Source: JAEUMD01 sp050250815 (lineage in GTDB: Bacteria; Pseudomonadota; Alphaproteobacteria; Rhizobiales; Hyphomicrobiaceae). Taken from it: DNA of 64,000 bases. This document shows positions 46,026 through 52,702 of this stretch, one piece after another. The translations under genes were made by a program, and so were the position numbers. The stretch spans positions 1 to 64,000 of the forward strand of contig JBFWNY010000003.1 of the NCBI GenBank assembly GCA_050250815.1, in the 5' to 3' direction. The first letter of the stretch is position 1. Each line of letters starts with the position of its first letter. The notes below the pieces were generated by a model. It ran no database searches and was not told the origin of the DNA. It saw only the letters and a list, made by a program, of their open reading frames with translations.

Positions 46026-47075
46026 TCAGCGGATCGGCGAGCCCCGCAGCGGCTCGGATGATACGCGCCGCTCCGGCGTGCCGAGCAGTGAAGGCTCACC
46101 CTGGATCATGCCATCGGCGGGCAACGACGATGGCCCGCCATTCGTGGCCGGGGGCATCACGGCCGATCCGGCTGGAGTGGATGTTGCACCGCCCTGCTGG
46201 TCCAGCGGCACGACCTCACCGTTCGAGCACGTGCGCGTCGCCCTGCCATCGAGGAAGAAGCCGAACCGCTCCTCGCTCGACAGGCGGCGACCATACCGGC
46301 TGTCCCATTCCGCAACCATGCCACCGACCTGCTTGCGCACGCCTTCGGGCGCGCCGCAGTAGATGTTCTGGTACGTATCCTCGATCCACACGCGCTCGCC
46401 CAGCGGCGCGTTCTTGACGGCCACCGAGATCAGCGCCAGCGCGCGCACCTGATCACGTGGCATGAACATGCCGCGCCAGTAGAGGTCGGCGAGGAACGCC
46501 TGCGCGCCGGCATGCCCCTTCTGCGAGAGTGTCGCCAGCCAGTGCTTGCCGCGTGCCACGTCGCTGGGCACGCCCTCGCCCCTGAGCTGCAGCTTGGCCA
46601 GCTCAAACTGCGCGTCCTCGTCGTTAAAGAACAGAGCGGCGTGATGCAGATATTCGGCGGCGCGCTCCGGATCGGGCGACAGCGAAATCTCCGGCAGGCC
46701 GCGGCGCACGTAGCCCGCCAGCGCGGTCAGCGCCTTGGCCACGAACGGCGCGCGCCGGTCGTCGTCAGGATCGACATCGGCGTAGTCGTTGGCGATCTTC
46801 TGATACAGGAGATAAGCCTTGGCGTGATCGGTCTGCGCGCCCTGGTTGTCCGAATAGATGCGCGCCAGATAGTACTGCGCGTCGAACAGATTGGCCGCCG
46901 CGGCCGCTTCCAGCGCCGGGATCGCCATCTCGTAATAGCCGCCCTGGTAGGCACCGATACCCTGGCTCAGTGCGTCCGCAGGCGAGCGGAATTCCGGCGC
47001 CGCGGCTCCGGCCGAAGCCGGAACCGCCGCCGAAAGCACCAATGCCAAAGCCAATGCCCTGCTAGATGTCCGCAT
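46026..47075 (-). CDS. periplasmic Sel1-repeat protein, ExoR-like
   Basis: 349 residues: signal peptide about 1-25 (RALALALVLSAAVPASAGA), then Sel1/TPR-like repeats about 30-235 (AIPALEAAAAANLFDAQYYLARIYSDN; AQFELAKLQLRGEGVPSDVARGKHWLA; AQAFLADLYWRGMFMPRDQVRALALI) and a Pro/Ser/Gly-rich tail. The order and spacing of repeats and phrases such as YQKIANDYADVDPDDDRRAPFVAKALTAL strongly recall Rhizobium ExoR, the periplasmic inhibitor of the ExoS-ChvI two-component system controlling exopolysaccharide. ATG 47075 overlaps the ilvD end by 14 bp. The tail of about 100 residues is longer than in ExoR. Confidence 0.8.
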   Translation of the reverse strand: MRTSSRALALALVLSAAVPASAGAAAPEFRSPADALSQGIGAYQGGYYEMAIPALEAAAAANLFDAQYYLARIYSDNQGAQTDHAKAYLLYQKIANDYADVDPDDDRRAPFVAKALTALAGYVRRGLPEISLSPDPERAAEYLHHAALFFNDEDAQFELAKLQLRGEGVPSDVARGKHWLATLSQKGHAGAQAFLADLYWRGMFMPRDQVRALALISVAVKNAPLGERVWIEDTYQNIYCGAPEGVRKQVGGMVAEWDSRYGRRLSSEERFGFFLDGRATRTCSNGEVVPLDQQGGATSTPAGSAVMPPATNGGPSSLPADGMIQGEPSLLGTPERRVSSEPLRGSPIR

Positions 47076-48786
47076 AACAGATGACTTCCGCCTTTCCGCC
47101 GGCATGGGTCACGGCGCCATTCCGCGCCGGCCCTACCTGGTCGGCGTACTTACGCAACACGCCGCTTTGGTAGGGATTATCCGGTGCCTTCCAGTCCTTT
47201 TTGCGGCGCTCCAGCTCGCTGGCATCGATCTCGACGTCAAGCGTGCCTTTTTCCGCGTCGATCGCGATAATGTCGCCATCCCGGAGTAGGCCGATCGGGC
47301 CGCCAACCGCCGCCTCCGGCCCGACATGGCCGATGCAGAAGCCGCGCGTGGCGCCTGAGAAGCGGCCGTCAGTGATAAGCGCCACCTTGTCACCCGCGCC
47401 CTGGCCATAGAGCGCGGCCGTCGTCGACAGCATCTCGCGCATCCCCGGCCCGCCCTTGGGCCCCTCGTAGCGGATGACGAGCACCTCACCATCCTTGTAC
47501 TGCTTGGCGCTCACGGCCTTGAAGGCGTCTTCCTCGCAATCGAAGCAGCGTGCCGGGCCGCGGAACTGCAGTTTCTTCATGCCGGCAACCTTTACGATCG
47601 CACCGTCCGGCGCCAGCGTACCCTTGAGGCCGACGACGCCACCGGTCGGCGACAGCGGCGTGGACACCGGATAGACGACCTTCTGATCGGTGTTGAACAC
47701 GACGTCGCGGAGGTTCTCCTCCATCGTCTTGCCGGTCACGGTGAGGCAATCGCCGTGCAGATAGCCGCCCTCCAGCAGCGCCTTCAGCACCTGCGGGATA
47801 CCGCCGATGTCGTAGACGTCCTTGGCGACGAACTGGCCGCCCGGCTTGAGGTCGGCGATATAGGGCGTGCGCCTGAAGATCGCGGCGACGTCGAACAGAT
47901 CGAATTCGAGGCCCATCTCATGGGCCATCGCCGGCAGGTGCAAAGCGGCATTGGTCGAGCCGCCGGTCGCAGCCACCACGGTCGCGGCGTTCTCGAACGC
48001 CTTCATCGTGCAGATGTCGCGTGGGCGAATGCCATCGGCGAGCAGGCGCATCACCGCCTTGCCGCTGTCGAGCGCATAGGCGTCACGGCTCTCGTAGGGC
48101 GCGGGGGCACCGGCCGATCCAGGCAGTGCCAGACCGATGGCCTCGGACACCATTGCCATCGTGTTGGCCGTGAACTGCCCGCCGCAGGAGCCTGCCGACG
48201 GGCAGGCAACGCACTCGAGCTCATGCAGATCCTTATCCGACATGCGGCCCGCCGAATGCATGCCGACGCCCTCGAACACGTCGACGACGGTGACATCGCG
48301 GCCCTTGAAGCGGCCAGGCAGTATCGAGCCGCCGTACATGAACACGGACGGCACATTGAGGCGGATCATGCTCATCATGATCCCCGGCAGGCTCTTGTCG
48401 CAGCCGGCCAGCCCCACCATCGCGTCATAACAGTGGCCGCGCATGGTGAGTTCGATGGAATCGGCGATCACCTCGCGGCTGACCAGCGACGACTTCATGC
48501 CCTGGTGGCCCATGGCGATGCCGTCGGTCACGGTGATGGTGCAGAATTCGCGCGGCGTGCCGCCAGCTTCATCGACACCCTTCTTCACGGACTGAGCCTG
48601 CCGCATCAGCGCGATGTTGCACGGCGCGGCCTCGTTCCAGCACGAAACGACGCCTACGAACGGCCGGTTGATCTGCTCTTCGGTCAGACCCATCGCATAG
48701 TAATAGGAACGGTGCGGCGCGCGCGCGGGACCGACGGTCACGTGCCGGCTGGGCAATTTCGATTTGTCGAACGTCTTGGCGTCCAT
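47062..48786 (-). CDS. ilvD: dihydroxy-acid dehydratase
   Basis: 574-residue Fe-S dehydratase of valine/isoleucine synthesis. Cluster and active-site motifs are present: SCWNEAAPCN, GLAGCDKSLPGIMM, CPSAGSCGGQFTANTMAM and the C-terminal GRFSGATRGFCIGHVGPEA. Length is at the lower end for the family. It starts the ilvD-exoR-like minus-strand pair; two palindromes lie upstream. Confidence 0.96.
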   Translation of the reverse strand: MDAKTFDKSKLPSRHVTVGPARAPHRSYYYAMGLTEEQINRPFVGVVSCWNEAAPCNIALMRQAQSVKKGVDEAGGTPREFCTITVTDGIAMGHQGMKSSLVSREVIADSIELTMRGHCYDAMVGLAGCDKSLPGIMMSMIRLNVPSVFMYGGSILPGRFKGRDVTVVDVFEGVGMHSAGRMSDKDLHELECVACPSAGSCGGQFTANTMAMVSEAIGLALPGSAGAPAPYESRDAYALDSGKAVMRLLADGIRPRDICTMKAFENAATVVAATGGSTNAALHLPAMAHEMGLEFDLFDVAAIFRRTPYIADLKPGGQFVAKDVYDIGGIPQVLKALLEGGYLHGDCLTVTGKTMEENLRDVVFNTDQKVVYPVSTPLSPTGGVVGLKGTLAPDGAIVKVAGMKKLQFRGPARCFDCEEDAFKAVSAKQYKDGEVLVIRYEGPKGGPGMREMLSTTAALYGQGAGDKVALITDGRFSGATRGFCIGHVGPEAAVGGPIGLLRDGDIIAIDAEKGTLDVEIDASELERRKKDWKAPDNPYQSGVLRKYADQVGPARNGAVTHAGGKAEVICYADI

Positions 48787-48817
48787 TGCGGCTTGTCCTT
48801 TCAGCTCCGCCGCGCTG

Positions 48818-48832
48818 CCGTGACCGTCACGG
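48818..48832. promoter_or_regulatory. palindrome CCGTGAC-C-GTCACGG near the ilvD start
   Basis: A perfect 15-bp dyad 32 bp upstream of the ilvD ATG, either an operator or a leader hairpin. Confidence 0.45.
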
Positions 48833-49048
48833 TCGAATGTCCCAGCGCGATCGGGAGCCGCACTCTATGTTGCAAGCCGGCATCTCTCAACGCAGCAAAG
48901 CGATCCGTCGTGCCCATAGCTCTGACCCGCGATTCCTGAACCAGCCTCGGCCGTGCCGCTAAACGCGCGGCGGCGATTCCAAGCTCGTACGACGGCCGGA
49001 CCGTGGTCGCCGTTTGTGGCTCGAAGGTGGCACGACCCGCCACGATCC

Positions 49049-49064
49049 GTGACTTGCAAGTCAC
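49049..49064. promoter_or_regulatory. 16-bp palindrome GTGACTTGCAAGTCAC
   Basis: A perfect 16-bp dyad in the middle of the ilvD/DUF898 intergenic region, followed at once by a second small dyad CAGTT-AAC-AACTG (49064-49076 region). Looks like a dimeric-regulator site; the regulator is unknown. Confidence 0.5.
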
Positions 49065-49382
49065 AGTTAACAACTGCGAGCAGCCCCAGAAGTGCACGGA
49101 CCAGTGCCCACCAGCACCGCCGAGCGCTTGGCTGCTCATGGCCCGGTTCGCTAACCAATCAATCGGGCCATGTGGTGGAGCGACTGCGACTATGCGAGGG
49201 CGCCGCCCGGCCATCTTCGAGGCTGGGGCAGGGTTTCGCTCAATACGCGGAAGCTGACGCTGCCTGTTCCGCAGGGAACTGCGGCGAGCGCGGCCCCGGC
49301 TCAGCCTGCGCGTGAACCTGTCCGCATTCTTCCGCGACCAACAGGCGCTTATTCCTGACCATCTCAACAAAAGGACGTCGTC

Positions 49383-50729
49383 ATGGCAAATATTGCAGGC
49401 GCGGTCGTCGGCACGCCGATCGCTCGCCCGGCACGCTCATATCATGCGCGCGGGCAGGTGCAGGTAGGCCGATACCAGAGCGGACAGAAGCAGATGCTCA
49501 CTTGGCTCAAGCCTCTCGGTATGGTCGGGCTGTCCCTCTACAATTTCGTCATGCGCATCGTGACGCTCGGCATCCACCACTTCTGGGGCAAGACCGAGGT
49601 GCGCAAACGCCTGTGGTCGGCCATCCGCATCAACGGTGAGCCTCTCGAGTACACCGGTACCGGTGGCGAGCTGTTCAAGGGCTTCCTCATCGTCTTCTTC
49701 GCCCTCCTCATGCCGGCCTTGCTCGCAGTCGTGGCCGCGACGCTGGCCTTCGGGCCGGATTCGCACGCGGTGAAGGCGATCCAGATCGGCCTTTATATCG
49801 GGTTCCTGTTCCTGCTCGGCATGGCCGTCTACCGCGCCCAGCGCTACCGCCTGTCGCGGACACGCTGGCGCGGTATCCGCGCAAGCCTCGTCGGCAGCTC
49901 GGCGGCGTATGCCTGGACCTACTTCTGGACGCTCGCCCTCGTGCCGCTGACACTGGGCTGGATCTCGCCCTGGCGCTCCACCAAGCTGCAGTCGATGATG
50001 ATGAACGACATGCGCTTCGGCTCGCAGCCGTTCGCGTTCACCGCATCGAGCCGACCGCTTTACAAGTCGTACGCCGCGGTCTGGTTCGTGACCGCCGCAA
50101 TGACCGCCATCGCGACCGTCGCAGTCATCCAGGTCTTCCCGACCGAGCTGATGAACATCGACCCTGAAACCGGTGCATTCCCGCAGCCCACGCCCGAGCA
50201 GATTGGCGTCATTCTCGCCATCGTCTACGGCGCGATGTTCGTCGTCATGCTCGCCTACATGATCATGAGCGCCTGGTACCGTGCGGCGATGTTCCGGCAC
50301 TTCGCGGAGCACACCAGCTTCGACCGCGTCGGCTTCTCGAGCACGGTTTCTGCCGGAGGCTTCATCTGGGTCTCGTTGTCGAACTTCCTCATCATGCTGG
50401 CCGGCGCACTGCTCGTCACTGCTGTCGCCGGGGCGCTCGTCTGGGCCTTCGTCGGCACGGCGGGTCTGACGCCCGACCAGTTCGCTGCTGCTGAGGATTT
50501 GGAAGCAAAGGCATTGATGGGCTCCATGGTCGGCAGCGCCGTGGGCTTCGCCTTCCTTCTCGGCCTCGGCATGCTGGTGCCCGTCGCCCAGGCACGCGCG
50601 ACCGGCTACGTCGTGCGCAACCTGCAGATGAAGGGCACGCTCGACGCCGAGCGCATCGCAGCCGGCGCGCCGCAGGACATCACCCGTGGAGAGGGGCTGG
50701 CGCAAGCCTTCGACGTCGATGCCATATGA
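49383..50729 (+). CDS. DUF898 (YjgN-like) multi-pass membrane protein
   Basis: 448 residues with about eight hydrophobic segments and DUF898 signatures: KTEVRKRLWSAIRINGEPLEYTGTGGELFKGF, RLSRTRWRGIRASL and LVPLTLGWISPWRSTKLQSMMMNDMRFG. Function unknown for the family. AGGACG precedes the ATG. Its end overlaps the M48 peptidase gene by 11 bp, so the two products are probably made and used together in the inner membrane. Confidence 0.88.
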   Translation: MANIAGAVVGTPIARPARSYHARGQVQVGRYQSGQKQMLTWLKPLGMVGLSLYNFVMRIVTLGIHHFWGKTEVRKRLWSAIRINGEPLEYTGTGGELFKGFLIVFFALLMPALLAVVAATLAFGPDSHAVKAIQIGLYIGFLFLLGMAVYRAQRYRLSRTRWRGIRASLVGSSAAYAWTYFWTLALVPLTLGWISPWRSTKLQSMMMNDMRFGSQPFAFTASSRPLYKSYAAVWFVTAAMTAIATVAVIQVFPTELMNIDPETGAFPQPTPEQIGVILAIVYGAMFVVMLAYMIMSAWYRAAMFRHFAEHTSFDRVGFSSTVSAGGFIWVSLSNFLIMLAGALLVTAVAGALVWAFVGTAGLTPDQFAAAEDLEAKALMGSMVGSAVGFAFLLGLGMLVPVAQARATGYVVRNLQMKGTLDAERIAAGAPQDITRGEGLAQAFDVDAI

Positions 50730-51825
50730 GCCACCACACCCGTCGTTCCTCGGCCGTTTCAGCGACGGCAAGACGGCCGCGGCGCGGGACATCTCGGTGA
50801 AACTCGGCGCCCGCGGACTCGAGCTCTCGCTCGAGTCCGCGGGCGAACCCGTCGTGTGGCCCTACGGCGCACTCGTCACCGCCGAGCCGTTGACGGCGCA
50901 CGCGGTCGATGCGCTGGTGAGCTACACCTATCAGCCCGGCGCCAGCCTGTTCGTGCCCGACGGAACCTTTGCGCGGCGACTGGCCGAGTTCGCTCCTCAT
51001 CTGACGGCGCGTGCCGCCCGCCGCCGCGCGGCGACGCCGTGGGTTCTGACTGCGATCGCCATCGTGCTCGTCGCCGTCGGCGTCTCCATGTCGCAACTAT
51101 CGCCGGCGCGCGCGGTGGCGGGACTGATGCCAGATAAGCTGAGGCATTCGCTGGGCAGCCAGACCATCCGATCGATGACGTCTGGCAAGAAGGTCTGCGA
51201 CAGGCCGGACGGCCGGCGCGCCGTCGAGCGGTTGGCCGAGCGTCTGTCCGCCGGCGTGCCGGATGGCGCACGCTTCGAGATCACCGTGGTCGACTGGGAC
51301 CTCGTCAACGCCTTCGCCGCCCCGGGCAACCAGATTGTGCTGACGAGCGGGCTGATCGCCGTAGCCGCAGGCCCCGACGAGATCGCCGGCGTTCTCGCCC
51401 ACGAGATGGGACACGGCATCGAATTGCATCCCGAGTCGGGCATCGTGCGCGCCATCGGACTGACCGCCGCCATCGAGTTGATGATGGGCGGCAGCGGCGG
51501 CACGGTCGCCAACATTGGCATCCTGCTGGCGCAACTGAGCTACACGCGGCAAGCCGAGGGGCAGGCCGACGAACGCGCGCTCAGCTTGCTCAAGGCAGCG
51601 CAGGTGTCTCCGGAAGGATTCGCCGGCTTCTTCCGGCGCATGCGCAAGGAGGAAGGCGACGGTGACGGCAGTTTCGCCGGCGGCACCTTTGACATGCTGC
51701 GCACCCACCCGCAGACAGCCTCCCGCATCAGGCGCATCGAGCAGGCCGAGCGGTATCAGGCGCACCCGGCGCTTTCGGGTACGGACTGGGAAGCGCTGAA
51801 GTCGATGTGCAACAAGGCATCGTGA
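50719..51825 (+). CDS. M48-family membrane zinc metallopeptidase
   Basis: 368 residues: an N-terminal globular domain (about 1-95), one membrane helix (about 107-127, WVLTAIAIVLVAVGVSMS), then an M48 domain with zinc motif HEMGH (LAHEMGHGIELHP) and the third ligand in QADERAL. A HPQTASRIRRIE segment near the C-terminus is typical. The active site faces the periplasm if the N-terminus is cytoplasmic. Translationally coupled to the DUF898 gene. Confidence 0.9.
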   Translation: MPYEPPHPSFLGRFSDGKTAAARDISVKLGARGLELSLESAGEPVVWPYGALVTAEPLTAHAVDALVSYTYQPGASLFVPDGTFARRLAEFAPHLTARAARRRAATPWVLTAIAIVLVAVGVSMSQLSPARAVAGLMPDKLRHSLGSQTIRSMTSGKKVCDRPDGRRAVERLAERLSAGVPDGARFEITVVDWDLVNAFAAPGNQIVLTSGLIAVAAGPDEIAGVLAHEMGHGIELHPESGIVRAIGLTAAIELMMGGSGGTVANIGILLAQLSYTRQAEGQADERALSLLKAAQVSPEGFAGFFRRMRKEEGDGDGSFAGGTFDMLRTHPQTASRIRRIEQAERYQAHPALSGTDWEALKSMCNKAS

Positions 51826-52031
51826 GACGCCCGGCGACTTGTATGATCCACCGGCGGGACGAGAGGGTGTCTTTTCCCGCCGCCCTTGAATAGCTCGCTC
51901 AAGGCCCCATTTCGGCTGGCATCGGCGGCTAATGACGATGATACCGGCAGCGATTGCGGCGGCGCTCCGGTCAACCCAGCCTTGAGACAGGCATTTCGCC
52001 GCGCGGCACGCATGAGGGCGGCAGCGCAAGG

Positions 52032-52670
52032 ATGCGGAAGCTACTTCTGACGTACTTTCTGGGCCTCGGCCTGCTCGTGGGCTATCTCGCCTCGCCACTG
52101 GTGACCGCTTGGTTCATCCGCGAGGCCATCCACAACGGTCAGTCCGACTACCTCGCTCGCAAGATCGAATGGCCGGCGGTCAAGGAGTCGCTGAAGGCGT
52201 CCATGATGCGGGTCTCGCTCGGGCCCGCCGCCGCGTCGGGCTTCACCGAGCCCGATCCCGACATGCCCAACGAGCAGCCGGGACTTTGGAAGCGGATCAA
52301 GGCCGCCTATGGCCGCTATGTGGTTACCGGCATGGTCGACACCATGCTGACGCCGGAGGGCCTGCCCAAGCTGCTGGAATACCGCCGCACCTATGACGAG
52401 AAGGTCCGGCACATCCCCGATCCGCGCACGCTGCCGCTGAAGGAACGTCTAGCAAGTGTCTGGGAGCGGGTCGTGCGCGCCGAGTTCGTTTCACCAACCC
52501 GGTTCGCCTTCGAGATGCGCGACCACGCCGACCCGTCACGATCCTACGCGGGCATCCTGGCGTTCGAGCAGCTCGAGTGGCGGCTTGTCAGCCTCGAGGT
52601 GCGCGGCGAGCGCAAGCCCGGCCTTGTTGCCCGTGCATGGTCGGCGGTCCGGCAGGCAGCGCTACCCTGA
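52032..52670 (+). CDS. DUF2939 family membrane-anchored protein
   Basis: 212 residues with an N-terminal membrane anchor (LLLTYFLGLGLLVGYLASPLVTAWFI) followed by AIHNGQSDYLARKIEWPAVKESLKASM, the DUF2939 core (helix that starts with chain-end and 'residue-domain W-P' motif), and a C-terminal beta-rich part ending in a basic tail. No known function. ATG 52032 follows GCAAGG. Convergent with valS 33 bp downstream. Confidence 0.8.
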   Translation: MRKLLLTYFLGLGLLVGYLASPLVTAWFIREAIHNGQSDYLARKIEWPAVKESLKASMMRVSLGPAAASGFTEPDPDMPNEQPGLWKRIKAAYGRYVVTGMVDTMLTPEGLPKLLEYRRTYDEKVRHIPDPRTLPLKERLASVWERVVRAEFVSPTRFAFEMRDHADPSRSYAGILAFEQLEWRLVSLEVRGERKPGLVARAWSAVRQAALP

Positions 52671-52702
52671 TTCCTTGCGCATCCCACAGGTACAAACGCC
52701 GG

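Larger units (their letters stand above)
48787..49382. other. 596-bp intergenic region with two dyads
   Basis: Divergent region between ilvD and the DUF898 gene. It holds a palindrome next to ilvD (48818-48832) and one in the middle (49049-49064). Several frames are open but lack RBS and look like GC-rich noise. No RNA gene recognised, though the size leaves room for one. Confidence 0.5.
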
